DNA from: Anaerolineae bacterium
Lineage (GTDB): Bacteria > Chloroflexota > Anaerolineae > B4-G1 > SLSP01
Assembly (NCBI GenBank): GCA_016931185.1
Contig: JAFGFI010000265.1
Coordinates: 1 to 34,764 of the forward strand
DNA: 34,764 nt
Reading direction: 5' to 3'
Shown: positions 25,507 to 33,394 of the stretch, piece by piece
How positions within the stretch are numbered: position 1 is the first letter of the stretch
How the letters are laid out: each line of letters opens with the position of its first letter
Notes under the pieces: generated by a model
Told to the model about the DNA's origin: nothing
Seen by the model: the letters and a program-made list of their open reading frames with translations, nothing else
The model's database searches: none
Program-made: the position numbers and the translations under genes

Positions 25507-26451
25507 ATGAGACAGAATTGGGTTGTTAAAGGAATACTTATATGGGTGTTAGGACTGGTGTGCCTGAGCCTCAACCCGTGTGCCGTCCGGGCAGACGCGG
25601 GGCCAAAACCTTCGATGGAATTTAATATTGTCTACGAGACAGACACGGTGTTGACGATTGTGGAGGGCATACAGTTTGAGTGTTCAGACGCGACCTGTGC
25701 AGATGCAGAGGCTTTGAAAGAGGCCGGCCCGCAACGCTTTACGTGTGAGGCGGCTACATGTTCTTCATTAGCCTACGGCTACGCGGACTATCACCGCCTG
25801 TCCATTCGGTTTTCGGATGGCGTTACACGCGAGAGTAATGTGTTTAGCAAATCCCATTTTGATGCAGTCTATCGCGTCACCGTGCGTGAAACCGATTTGT
25901 GGGTTGAGGAAACCGGCGGGCGCATAAACCCTATGTTGCTCATCATCGTTGGGGGTGTGGTAGGGTCGCTGATTGTGGGACTGCTTGTCGTGGCGACAAT
26001 TGTGCTGCTGGTTATGTTGTTCCTCAAAAGCCGGAAGGATGCGGCGTCATTTGAGGCTTCACGCTGGCTCTTCATCGTGATCTGGATTGTCGCATTGCCC
26101 CTCTATGCGATGGGCGGATATTTTGCTCTTACCTTGCCGATCACGGCGGCTGTTGAGTGCATCATCGCCTTCATCTATGCCCATATCCGGGATCGCTCGC
26201 GCTGGACGTTAGTCACGGTAGTATTGTTGATCAATTTGCTGACGCAACCTATTGTGTGGGGGAGTGTCACGAACCGCGCAGATGGGGGTAGTTTTGCCGG
26301 ACTGGCTATCCTGGAAATCATTATCATCTTGATCGAAGCCGGGGTGTTGTATGGGGTGCAGAGAAAATCACTTACATTCAAGGAAACTCTGATTCTGAGT
26401 TTGATCTTGAATGGTGCCAGCTTCGGAATTGGATTGCTTTTACCAATATAA
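25507..26451 (+). CDS. Membrane protein with extracytoplasmic N-terminal domain
   Basis: The 314-residue protein starts with a signal peptide or signal anchor (VVKGILIWVLGLVCLSLNPCAVRA). A domain of about 105 residues follows with four to five Cys (ECSDATCADAEA, FTCEAATCSSLAYG), possibly disulphide-bonded outside. The rest contains about five or six membrane helices (beginning PMLLIIVGGVVGSLIVGLLVVATIV). I recognise no family. ATG 25507 is chosen because GGAGG is 9 bases upstream; a TTG at 25489 would fall inside that ribosome binding site. The MITE copy ends 21 bp before the start, so any original promoter is now at least 200 bp away. Confidence 0.8.
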   Translation: MRQNWVVKGILIWVLGLVCLSLNPCAVRADAGPKPSMEFNIVYETDTVLTIVEGIQFECSDATCADAEALKEAGPQRFTCEAATCSSLAYGYADYHRLSIRFSDGVTRESNVFSKSHFDAVYRVTVRETDLWVEETGGRINPMLLIIVGGVVGSLIVGLLVVATIVLLVMLFLKSRKDAASFEASRWLFIVIWIVALPLYAMGGYFALTLPITAAVECIIAFIYAHIRDRSRWTLVTVVLLINLLTQPIVWGSVTNRADGGSFAGLAILEIIIILIEAGVLYGVQRKSLTFKETLILSLILNGASFGIGLLLPI

Positions 26452-26462
26452 AGTTGGGGGTA

Positions 26463-27788
26463 TCACCCTTCCATTTCAAGTGCTCCTAGCACTGCTGTGA
26501 CCATACCGGCGTGATTTTCTCTGCCGTGGCCGCGCGCAATTGCACTGATGGTGTTGGCAGCACACCCGTGATGGCGACCATCAGATAGGGTTTCGCGGGC
26601 CAGCGCGAAGTAGGTGTGCGCAATATCCACCGCGCGAATGAGTAACGCCTCATTTTCCTGAATTTCGGCGGCAGTGGCAAGCAAGATGGGATTGTGCAGC
26701 CGGGGCACGCCATCCTCAAACCAGTTGGGCGCGTCGATGCGTTTCCCGATGCCGCGCGGCCGCGTTGGGCGGCGTACTTCTGGTTCGATGCCAAGTTCAG
26801 TGATGGCAAAGGGATGCAGAGTAGCAACCGTATCTATGATAAGATCATCATAGCGCGTATCCCCGGTGAGTCGCCGATAGTCACGAATCGCGGCAGCGGC
26901 GGCGCCCGCATCTGGGTCATCAAGTTGTGTTGCTAGAATATCAAGCAGCCGGATGCAAGTGCGGCGAAAACGTGTATCTCCCGTTAAGCGCCAAAGGGTG
27001 AGAAAAATATCAATACCACCGGACGCAAGCAGGTTTTCCGCGCGATCTACATTATTGTCCAAGTGCCCGACCATCCCGACAAAACCCCGATAAACGGTAG
27101 CTGCATCTCCCTCCAGATCGTAAACTGGTCCGGAAGGGAGTAACCCTACGGGCAATGTTTGCGCTGCGAGGATAGCATCTGCCCATTTGTTCGCATAACG
27201 TGAGGCAAAGTAAAGGTAGCGCGTTTCAGTTTTTAATATACTGTGCGCGTGCAGACACAGGTCAATATAGCGCAGGTGATCGGGAATGTTGAGCGCCATC
27301 CCCGGTTCCTCGCGCACTTCGCCAGTACCCATATACATAGAACGAAATAACCCGGTCTCTTCACTAAACCATGCCGGAATCCCTGGAACCCAGTTGCCAA
27401 TATGTTCGGTTACATCGAGAAGTTGCTGCTGTGTGGCGCGATCTTGCGGATCTAGACGGAACAAGGTTGCAAGGAATATACCAAAATGTTCTGTGCCGTG
27501 GTGTGCCTCCTGTAATTTCCAATAGCCGTGACGCCATTGTCCGCTTTGAATAAAATGTTCCCGCACTTCGTCACGCTGTCGCTTAAGAAACGCCAACACA
27601 CGTAAATCTCGTGTGGCTCGCAAATATGGCTCCCACCCGGTCGTGTACGTACACTGATCGTGGACATCGGTAGGAGAAGTCACAGCATACTTATCAACAC
27701 AACTCTCAATCCACTCGCGCAAGCACGCCATGAACTGCGCGCGGGCAGTGGGCAAATCAGGAGAAGATGGGATGGTTTTCGTGATCAT
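26463..27788 (-). CDS. Alpha/alpha-barrel-like hypothetical protein
   Basis: The 441-residue protein is largely helical with hairpin repeats and W/G/H-rich loops (GYWKLQEAHHGTEHFGIFLATLFRL, GWEPYLRATRDLRVLAFLKRQRD, RHHGCAANTISAIARGHGREN), resembling six-hairpin glycosidase-like folds. No catalytic acid pair is assignable, so no enzyme name is given. ATG 27788 has GAGG 5 bases upstream; a GTG 6 bases earlier would overlap that site. It starts 32 bp after the patatin gene and is probably co-transcribed with it. Confidence 0.65.
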   Translation of the reverse strand: MITKTIPSSPDLPTARAQFMACLREWIESCVDKYAVTSPTDVHDQCTYTTGWEPYLRATRDLRVLAFLKRQRDEVREHFIQSGQWRHGYWKLQEAHHGTEHFGIFLATLFRLDPQDRATQQQLLDVTEHIGNWVPGIPAWFSEETGLFRSMYMGTGEVREEPGMALNIPDHLRYIDLCLHAHSILKTETRYLYFASRYANKWADAILAAQTLPVGLLPSGPVYDLEGDAATVYRGFVGMVGHLDNNVDRAENLLASGGIDIFLTLWRLTGDTRFRRTCIRLLDILATQLDDPDAGAAAAAIRDYRRLTGDTRYDDLIIDTVATLHPFAITELGIEPEVRRPTRPRGIGKRIDAPNWFEDGVPRLHNPILLATAAEIQENEALLIRAVDIAHTYFALARETLSDGRHHGCAANTISAIARGHGRENHAGMVTAVLGALEMEG

Positions 27789-27820
27789 AGTCACCTCATG
27801 AACTTGGTCTTGATAACACC

Positions 27821-29032
27821 TTATTGTAACAACCGGGTAGCGATTTTGTTAGCAATGCGCCGGGCTTCATCCAATCCACCAAGGCTATAACTGGTAACTT
27901 CTAACTCTGCTGTATCCAGGTAGGCACGCATTTGATCTATACCTGCTTTGACCAACGCGCTACGCCGTTCGTCGGTCATATCGAACTCAACAGTCCCATA
28001 ATCCTTTGCGGGCAACCGCACCACCAGGTCGGCGAAAGTTTCAATAACCATTTTATCATGGGCCTGCATCATCGTATTCAGCAAATGCATAATGCGTTGG
28101 AGCGTCTTTAAACCGGTAAAATCTATACCCTTTTTCTTATCTGCCACTTGCGCTGTCATCTCCGGTGGCGGCGGCGCATTGGGAACCGGTACAGACTCGT
28201 CAATCAAAAACCCCATGACATGATCACGGGTACACTCTCCCATCACGGCAGTGACCATGGGTTCATCGGAAAGAAAGAGTTCAATGGGAAAGTTTGAGAG
28301 CATCCCCCCATCCACCACCGCGTGTCCTGCGATATCCTTACCGCGATAGAGACCCCATTCCTGTTGCCAGATGACCTCTTGCCACAGTAGAGGAATGTTC
28401 ATGGACATCCGCACTGCCCAGACAACAGGACAATGAGGTGCGGTCCGATGATTAAGGATAAGAATTTTTTCACCCGTGATATCAGACGCGATCAGGGTGA
28501 GATCGACCGCAGTGATTTCATAAAGTTGCGCCAATGTCTTTGCCCCAAAGTCACGTTGCTTACCTCCGAATGTACCTTCGTTCAATTTGCGCGTTATCCA
28601 GTCGACGAAGCTATCGGCAGAGAACCAGCCACCATCTTCAATAAGCGAGAAGATATTGATGAAGCCGGACTGGGTAGCGAAAAGTTTCACAATGCTGTCG
28701 TCAATCTTCTTTTCCAATCCACCAGGAATTAAAGGCAGGTCCAATTGTTCCAAAAACTTGCGCATCGCGCTATCTTGGATTGTATCTTCACTAAAAGGTC
28801 CCGGTTGTCCCATAAAACTCGAGAAGATAGAATGACCTTCCTCTTGTTCTTCCAAAGCAGCCATCATCTCTTCATTACTGTACCCGGCTGCCAGGAGCGC
28901 GGCGGTGATAGCGCCGGCAGATGTCCCCATCACCCGCCCATGTGTATGCCCGCGCGCCTCAAATTCCTTCATTGCGCCGACAAAAATCATACCTTTGGCA
29001 CCACCCCCTTCAAAAACTAAATCGTATTTCAT
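27821..29032 (-). CDS. Patatin-like phospholipase
   Basis: The 403-residue protein has the patatin oxyanion loop EGGGAKG (8-14), the nucleophile elbow GTSAG (36-40, Ser38) and the DGG of VVDGGMLSNFP (near 240, catalytic Asp). It should be an acyl hydrolase acting on lipids. There is no signal peptide, so it acts in the cytosol or is exported otherwise. AAGGAG lies 10 bases before ATG 29032. It is followed by the 26463-27788 gene. Patatins occur in some anti-phage systems, but no nucleotide-cyclase partner is next to it, so a metabolic role is equally likely. Confidence 0.9.
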   Translation of the reverse strand: MKYDLVFEGGGAKGMIFVGAMKEFEARGHTHGRVMGTSAGAITAALLAAGYSNEEMMAALEEQEEGHSIFSSFMGQPGPFSEDTIQDSAMRKFLEQLDLPLIPGGLEKKIDDSIVKLFATQSGFINIFSLIEDGGWFSADSFVDWITRKLNEGTFGGKQRDFGAKTLAQLYEITAVDLTLIASDITGEKILILNHRTAPHCPVVWAVRMSMNIPLLWQEVIWQQEWGLYRGKDIAGHAVVDGGMLSNFPIELFLSDEPMVTAVMGECTRDHVMGFLIDESVPVPNAPPPPEMTAQVADKKKGIDFTGLKTLQRIMHLLNTMMQAHDKMVIETFADLVVRLPAKDYGTVEFDMTDERRSALVKAGIDQMRAYLDTAELEVTSYSLGGLDEARRIANKIATRLLQ

Positions 29033-29057
29033 CGTGTACTCTCCTTATTTTGTGGAT

Positions 29058-29148
29058 TCAGAGTTAGGATTCAAGAGTTAAGAATTAGGAGCAATGTACT
29101 CACAACTCGCAATTCCTAACTCTTAACTTATCACGCTTAACTCCTAAT
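29058..29148. repeat. Heptamer-periodic array
   Basis: Thirteen consecutive 7-base units can be written, for example TCAGAGT, TAGGATT, CAAGAGT, TAAGAAT, then (other strand sense) TCCTAAC, TCTTAAC, GCTTAAC, TCCTAAT. The left and right halves are roughly inverted. The stop codon of the isomerase gene ending at 29137 lies inside it. Confidence 0.65.
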
Positions 29149-29937
29149 ACTTTTTAAATACGTGATACTGCGTCGGGTCCCGTCCAGAAAATCTCCCTGA
29201 CCTTCAAATTCACTATACACCATACCCTGGTAATCCATTTCTCGCAAGCGTTGCAAAAGACCCGTTAAGTTCAAACTCCCTGTGCCCGCCGGAACGAAGC
29301 TAAAACCTTCTTCTGTCCATACCCCATCTTTAATGTGCACATTGATAACGCGGGGAAGCACAGCCTCGATATCGGCAGCAACCTGGACAGCATTATGCCC
29401 GGCCCAGGCGAAGTTACCCGTATCAAGCGTGAAGCCTAGATTACCGGCGCCTGCTTCAGTGACGAGCGCAGCCAATGCCGGCCCATCGTTGAGCAACCGT
29501 CCGTGGTTTTCGATACCAAGCATTACACCTAGATCAACAGCCTTGCAGGACACTCGGCAGAAGGACCCGATGATGTTAGCACGCACCTTATCCAGAGTAA
29601 TGCCGGGTTTCACGTCGCCGATAAAGGCTCGCACGACCGGCACACACATCTCCGACGCAATACGGCACGCGACCAACAGCCGTTCAATTTCAGTCTCCAG
29701 TATGTCTGGATCGGTCTGCGCAAAGTCACAGTAACCGCTAATACTGCCAATAGTCAAGCCGGCTTCGGCAGCCCAGTATCGCACCTGCGGAATAGTTTCG
29801 CGATCCAGTATGATGCTATGATGCCGTTGTGTATTACTGTTAATCTCAATACACTCACCGCCCATCGCCGCGAGTTGTTCAAATACTTCGGGGAGCGACG
29901 TCCCGCTCCACCCCAGGCTAACTGCCCCAATTTTCAT
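29137..29937 (-). CDS. Sugar phosphate isomerase/epimerase-like TIM barrel protein 1
   Basis: The 266-residue protein fits the xylose-isomerase-like TIM barrel (AP endonuclease 2 superfamily): MLGIENHGRLLND (metal-ligand Glu), GFTLDTGNFAWAGH (Asp and His), VINVHIKDGVW and MVYSEFEGQGD (final Glu). These proteins bind a divalent metal and isomerise or epimerise sugars, inositols or hydroxypyruvate. ATG 29937 is chosen because GAGG lies 8 bases upstream; an in-frame GTG at 29946 overlaps that site. The last codons and stop lie in a heptamer array. It is the first of three related genes on this strand. Confidence 0.85.
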   Translation of the reverse strand: MKIGAVSLGWSGTSLPEVFEQLAAMGGECIEINSNTQRHHSIILDRETIPQVRYWAAEAGLTIGSISGYCDFAQTDPDILETEIERLLVACRIASEMCVPVVRAFIGDVKPGITLDKVRANIIGSFCRVSCKAVDLGVMLGIENHGRLLNDGPALAALVTEAGAGNLGFTLDTGNFAWAGHNAVQVAADIEAVLPRVINVHIKDGVWTEEGFSFVPAGTGSLNLTGLLQRLREMDYQGMVYSEFEGQGDFLDGTRRSITYLKSIRS

Positions 29938-30043
29938 ATATGTCACCTCATAAGTTTGTAAATCTGATTTGTGCGGATGCAGCTATCCGTAACCAATACA
30001 TTTTTTGAGCAGCATTTTCCAATATTAACCCATTACGCAAATT

Positions 30044-30226
30044 GTAGCCGTTTAGTTTTGTGAGCGATTGCCATTTTCTGTCACCTGCTCCAGACAGCAA
30101 CGAGGGTTTGGGGGTGTTTTTTCGTTGGCGGGCTATGCCCACCAACGAAAAAACACCTCTTACTTGCGGCTTTAACCGCTTTGCTGCCGTCAATAGCGCC
30201 GTTTGCTCACAAAACCAAATGCATAC
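30044..30226 (+). mobile_element. 183-bp MITE-like element, family B, copy 3
   Basis: Ends GTAGCCGTTTAG and CCAAATGCATAC are inverted repeats. The perfect 8-bp direct repeat CGCAAATT flanks it (30036-30043 and 30227-30234). The central palindrome has one mismatch in the inner stem (GGCGGGC versus GCCCACC). It lies in the same orientation as copy 2. Confidence 0.92.
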
Positions 30227-30350
30227 CGCAAATTATGCCAAGCGGATGCAGTCTCTGTCCATAGATCTTAGTACGCTATTCTGCTGGCTCCATTAATACT
30301 ATTATAGACCTGGCCGGGCGGATAGCCAACTGCGAGGGAACGATAAACAT

Positions 30351-30376
30351 CCCCCGGATTTTTGAAAATCCGGGGG
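30351..30376 (-). terminator. Hairpin downstream of isomerase gene, possible terminator
   Basis: CCCCCGGATTTT-TG-AAAATCCGGGGG is a perfect 12-bp stem with a 2-base loop, about 38 bp after the stop of the leftward gene ending at 30414. Neither side has a full T-run (minus strand: ATGTTTATCG), so it may act as a weak terminator or an mRNA end stabiliser. Confidence 0.5.
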
Positions 30377-30413
30377 ACGTTTTCTGTTCATTCTCTAACT
30401 TATGGTTTGCTTC

Positions 30414-31184
30414 CTATTCCACACCCATCTCCCGCAAATTGTCATAGCTCATTTTGAGACTCTCGAAGGGGTTGCGTTGGCATACATCCTGCTCAATCGC
30501 GTACCACTGCACATTCGCTTCCTTACACGCTTCGATGATGCCGGGCCAGTTGAGATTGCCCTCGCCGATTTCGGCCATTATCTGCTGGTGACCCTGCATG
30601 ACCATATCTTTGAAGTGAACCACGGGCATCCGATCTTTCATGCGCTTGATCCAGGCGATTACGTCACCGCCGCCGTGTTGAATCCAGTAAGTATCGATCT
30701 CGGCCTGAAGGTAGCGGGGGTCGCTTTCGTTGTAGATAATATCCAGGCCTGTTAGTTTTCCAAAGCGTGCAAACTCAAAGCTGTGGTTGTGATAACTGAA
30801 GGTTAGGCCTGCATCCGCCAGTTTTTTACCCACTTCAGTGGCATCTTTGGCAAACTTGTGAAAACCTTCTTCTCCTGCCTCGCGGTACTGCGCGGGCATA
30901 CTACCGACAGCAACATTGGGACAGTCCCACAGTTTATGCTGGGCAATGGCTGCCTCAATATCGTTTTGCAGATAGTCGAAGCCCACATGGGTGATGCAAA
31001 TCTTCAGGCCAAATGTATCCGCCACGGCCTTCACGTCTTCGTGAGGCATCGGGCCTATTGCGGAGATTTGCACGGCCGTATAGCCGATATCACGGACTTT
31101 CCGCATCGTATTGCGGAAATCCTCCAACGTCTTGGTAAACTCTCGAACGGTATATAACTGTGCTGCTAACTTAGGATGTGACAT
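30414..31184 (-). CDS. Sugar phosphate isomerase/epimerase-like TIM barrel protein 2
   Basis: The 256-residue protein starts LAAQLYTVREFTKTLEDFRNTMRKVRDIGYTAVQIS, typical of the bacterial sugar phosphate isomerase/epimerase group. FSYHNHSFEFAR, QAEIDTYWIQHGGGD and PVVHFKDM supply the metal and substrate residues, and WYAIEQD the last Glu. The substrate is unknown (inositol or keto-sugar is common in the family). GGAGC lies just before ATG 31184. It is transcribed after the 31271 isomerase, with a heptamer array between them. Confidence 0.88.
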   Translation of the reverse strand: MSHPKLAAQLYTVREFTKTLEDFRNTMRKVRDIGYTAVQISAIGPMPHEDVKAVADTFGLKICITHVGFDYLQNDIEAAIAQHKLWDCPNVAVGSMPAQYREAGEEGFHKFAKDATEVGKKLADAGLTFSYHNHSFEFARFGKLTGLDIIYNESDPRYLQAEIDTYWIQHGGGDVIAWIKRMKDRMPVVHFKDMVMQGHQQIMAEIGEGNLNWPGIIEACKEANVQWYAIEQDVCQRNPFESLKMSYDNLREMGVE

Positions 31185-31207
31185 AGTGCTCCTTTTTTAT
31201 GTTGGAT

Positions 31208-31263
31208 ATTTAGTAATTGGTAACCGGTGATGGGTTATCGATTACTGGTAATTTGTTACTATC
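31208..31263. repeat. Heptamer-periodic array
   Basis: Eight 7-base units, most ending in GT: ATTTAGT, AATTGGT, AACCGGT, GATGGGT, TATCGAT, TACTGGT, AATTTGT, TACTATC. It fills most of the 86-bp gap between two isomerase genes. Confidence 0.65.
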
Positions 31264-31270
31264 TTCCAGT

Positions 31271-32035
31271 TTATTGCGCGAGCCACTGCTTAAGCGTACT
31301 CGCATCCTTTAAAAAGTTCTCCGGCATATCATCCTTGACAAATTCTATCATCGCTATGTGATTGCGTCCAGTCGCGGCAGCCTTTTGCAAATACTGTCGC
31401 CACTCGATGGCTTTTTCGGCCAGAAGTAGCCGCTCGCGAGTACCTTCCATCACACGCCAGCTAAAGACGTGCAAGTGGGTTAACCAGGGCAACACGGCCT
31501 CCAAACCTGCCAGGTTGTCCGCCACACTCGCGCCGGCAGGAGGTTGCCAATAGGAAGTGACGTGGGGATGCGCGACGGCTTGCAGCAGTTTTAACGCGCT
31601 GGTAGTCGTGTCGGTGAGTGTATTGGCGTGGTATTCGTAAGCGATGCGGATTCCAGCCTGGGCAGCCAGGTCGGCAATTTGGTACGAATCCTCGACGACC
31701 TGCGCCCAGTAGGCATCATCAGCCTGCGCAGAGCCACATTTGCCTGCCCATACACGGATGAGGGGCGCGTCCAACGCAACTGCGGTCTCAACAATACGTC
31801 CAAATGGTAACGGTTCCCCGTGTCCCACGCGATAATAAGAGCCATAAGCCGCCACTTCTAGTCCGGCCTCCACTGTCAATTGGCGGACGGTACGCGCTCG
31901 CGTGACATCCCCGTGCGGCACGTGAATATCGCCACCCCACTCTATCGCATCCAATCCCGCCTGGGCAACGAGCGAAACAATTTCCTCTGGGGAAAGTTGG
32001 CGAAAGGTAATGGATACCAAACCCGATCGAATCAT
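31271..32035 (-). CDS. Sugar phosphate isomerase/epimerase-like TIM barrel protein 3
   Basis: The 254-residue protein belongs to the same barrel superfamily: GLDAIEWGGDIHVPHGD near the start (Glu and His), IRIAYEYHANTLTDT (metal Glu), HVTSYWQPPAG, LTHLHVFSW and IAMIEFVKDD (last Glu). Usual D-x-N/H after strand 6 is changed to YWQP, so the metal site may be altered. GGGAGG precedes ATG 32035. It is the first of two closely spaced isomerase genes and lies 72 bp after the ttcA-like gene. Confidence 0.85.
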   Translation of the reverse strand: MIRSGLVSITFRQLSPEEIVSLVAQAGLDAIEWGGDIHVPHGDVTRARTVRQLTVEAGLEVAAYGSYYRVGHGEPLPFGRIVETAVALDAPLIRVWAGKCGSAQADDAYWAQVVEDSYQIADLAAQAGIRIAYEYHANTLTDTTTSALKLLQAVAHPHVTSYWQPPAGASVADNLAGLEAVLPWLTHLHVFSWRVMEGTRERLLLAEKAIEWRQYLQKAAATGRNHIAMIEFVKDDMPENFLKDASTLKQWLAQ

Positions 32036-32092
32036 AAAAGCCTCCCTTGACTAACCAACTACCAGTTGGCTGCGGCCGGTAGTTAAATTCCA

Positions 32093-32120
32093 TTCACGTT
32101 TGACGTTTCACGCATCACGG
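32093..32120. repeat. Heptamer-periodic array overlapping a gene end
   Basis: Four units, TTCACGT, TTGACGT, TTCACGC, ATCACGG. The last codons and the stop of the ttcA-like gene (stop at 32108-32110) lie within it. Confidence 0.6.
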
Positions 32121-32830
32121 TTTATGTCCCTTTGCCCTGCTCGCCACAGATTGACCCGAATTTGCTCCAGTTCTTTATCCCGAAACGTCTGCAAAAACTG
32201 CTCTATTTGCACGCGACGGGTAGAGCCGGCACGTGGGCACTCCAGGTCAGGGGGAAACACCCACCCCCGTGCCCGCGCGTAACGTGCTAAATCTTTAGCC
32301 GCGAGATAGATTAACGGGCGGATGGCGATAAAGCGCCCCCTGAAAAAGCTGAGACGTGGTTCCAGCGTCTCCAGTTGGCCTTTATACATCAAACTCATCA
32401 ATGTAGTGACGGCGGCGTCATCGGCGTGATGTCCAAAAGCCACTTTATTACAGCCGAGCCGGTCAGCGGCGAAGAACAAGGCTTTGCGGCGATTCCAGGA
32501 GCAGCGGAAACAGTCCATCGGTAGCTTTTCTTGGGGTGAGACTTCCAGCGGCGAAATGTCAAAGGCCACCCCCAGGTCACGGAACCACGATTCCAGGCCA
32601 GGGGCGAGCGCGGGCAGGCCCACACTCGCGCCATCAATATGGACAGCAACTACCTCATAATGGCCGGGAATATCCACACCAAGCACCAGTAAATCTAACA
32701 GCGCGCGGCTATCCTTTCCCCCAGACACCCCCACCGCGATGCGATCTCCATCGGCGATGAGGTCAAACTCCCGCACCGCGCGGTTAATGGGCCGGAGCAA
32801 ATAGTGAACCAGAGTATTTAAGTCAGGCAC
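32108..32830 (-). CDS. TtcA-like tRNA 2-thiolation protein (PP-loop ATPase)
   Basis: The 240-residue protein has the PP-loop VGVSGGKDS (33-41), C107-x-x-C110 (CFRC) followed by a basic WNRRKALF, C198 (ECPRAGSTRR) and GHHADDAAVTTLM. This set matches TtcA/TtuA-type tRNA thiolases, in which three cysteines hold a [4Fe-4S] cluster. Likely reaction: ATP-dependent 2-thiolation of a tRNA base (cytidine 32 for TtcA). The start is GTG 32830 with GAAGGGAT upstream. The C-terminus has been rewritten by a heptamer array. Confidence 0.82.
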   Translation of the reverse strand: MPDLNTLVHYLLRPINRAVREFDLIADGDRIAVGVSGGKDSRALLDLLVLGVDIPGHYEVVAVHIDGASVGLPALAPGLESWFRDLGVAFDISPLEVSPQEKLPMDCFRCSWNRRKALFFAADRLGCNKVAFGHHADDAAVTTLMSLMYKGQLETLEPRLSFFRGRFIAIRPLIYLAAKDLARYARARGWVFPPDLECPRAGSTRRVQIEQFLQTFRDKELEQIRVNLWRAGQRDINRDA

Positions 32831-32873
32831 GAGATCCCTTCCGCTTTATCCATGCGACTTATAGTGTAAGTTA

Positions 32874-33086
32874 CTAGTGTTTCTTCAAGGTATGAATGAC
32901 GGGTAACCCGCTGACAACGCTGGCGGTCTAAAGTCCGCAAAAAGTTTTTAAAGTGTTTTTTTCGTTTTCGGGCTACGCCCGAAAACGAAAAAAACACTTT
33001 TCCCGGAGGCTTTAGCCGCCCTATCCGGCTAGAAGACAATAGTTGCATGGTCGCTACCCGTCATTTATAACTTGAAAGAACACTAG
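32874..33086. mobile_element. Palindromic repeat element, family A, complete copy (about 213 bp)
   Basis: The ends CTAGTGTTTCTTCAAGG and its inverted counterpart at 33055-33086 match over about 32 bp with a few differences. The centre (32952-32998) is a perfect 22-bp stem with a TAC loop. Flanking TA at both ends would fit TA-target insertion (IS630-like) but longer target duplications are not seen. There is no coding capacity. The right part is nearly the same as 60-168. Confidence 0.8.
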
Positions 33087-33191
33087 ATGGATTATACTGC
33101 GAAAGTTAGAACGTGGCAAAAAGACAAGTGCAAGAGGGAATTTTTTTGATACTAGAAGATGCTATTACGCGGGTTGTGCAGTGGCTAAGGT

Positions 33192-33219
33192 TTGACAAAT
33201 CTAGCTTTTATGATATTCT
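33192..33219 (+). promoter_or_regulatory. Promoter for the lysWX leader
   Basis: TTGACA (33192-33197) and TATTCT (33214-33219) with a 16-base spacer. The predicted transcript would begin near 33226, just ahead of the leader frame and terminator. Confidence 0.55.
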
Positions 33220-33246
33220 TCTTGCCAGTTAAGGAAGAATGTCATT

Positions 33247-33333
33247 ATGCGGATTATGTTTGGAATGAATTTAAAGCGCGCTCGTCGTACTTACACAGAC
33301 CCCGTGCATCTGGGCCGGTGTGTGTTGGCGTAG
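33247..33333 (+). CDS. Putative 28-residue leader peptide of lysWX
   Basis: ATG 33247 opens a 28-codon frame containing NLKRARRTY (residues 8-16), with Lys and three Arg codons clustered at 33274-33288. AAGGA lies 11 bases upstream, somewhat far. The frame ends 27 bases before a strong terminator. CATCTGGG at 33307-33314, in the last third of the frame, is complementary to CCCAGATG in the terminator (33372-33379). This is the layout of an amino-acid attenuator, but is inferred from one sequence only. Confidence 0.45.
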   Translation: MRIMFGMNLKRARRTYTDPVHLGRCVLA

Positions 33334-33360
33334 TTCAGAACAAGCGTGACCAAATCGAAT

Positions 33361-33394
33361 AAAAGCCAGTTCCCAGATGGGAACTGGCTTTTTT
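33361..33394 (+). terminator. Rho-independent terminator or attenuator upstream of lysW
   Basis: A perfect 14-bp stem AAAAGCCAGTTCCC/GGGAACTGGCTTTT (arms 33361-33374 and 33379-33392) has an AGAT loop and ends in a run of six T (33389-33394). It lies 48 bases before lysW and after the promoter at 33192, so it must be bypassed for lysW expression from that promoter. Confidence 0.85.

Larger units (their letters stand above)
29938..30413. other. 476-bp intergenic region with MITE copy 3 and a hairpin
   Basis: It contains the family B element (30044-30226) and a 12-bp-stem hairpin (30351-30376). Short open frames within it run through the repeat and are not credible genes. The remaining sequence 30235-30350 shows nothing I recognise. 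Confidence 0.6.

Noticed and set aside
27821..29032. Patatin gene as part of a CBASS-like defence system
   Set aside because: No nucleotidyltransferase/cyclase or accessory gene is adjacent; its neighbour is an alpha/alpha-barrel-like protein.
29948..30296. Open frames of 78-81 codons on both strands
   Set aside because: They run through the 183-bp MITE copy and its central palindrome, with no ribosome binding site or protein-like composition.
33239..33268. Alternative 9-codon leader frame (start 33239)
   Set aside because: Only 3 bases separate it from the AAGGA site, and it has no Lys or Arg codons.
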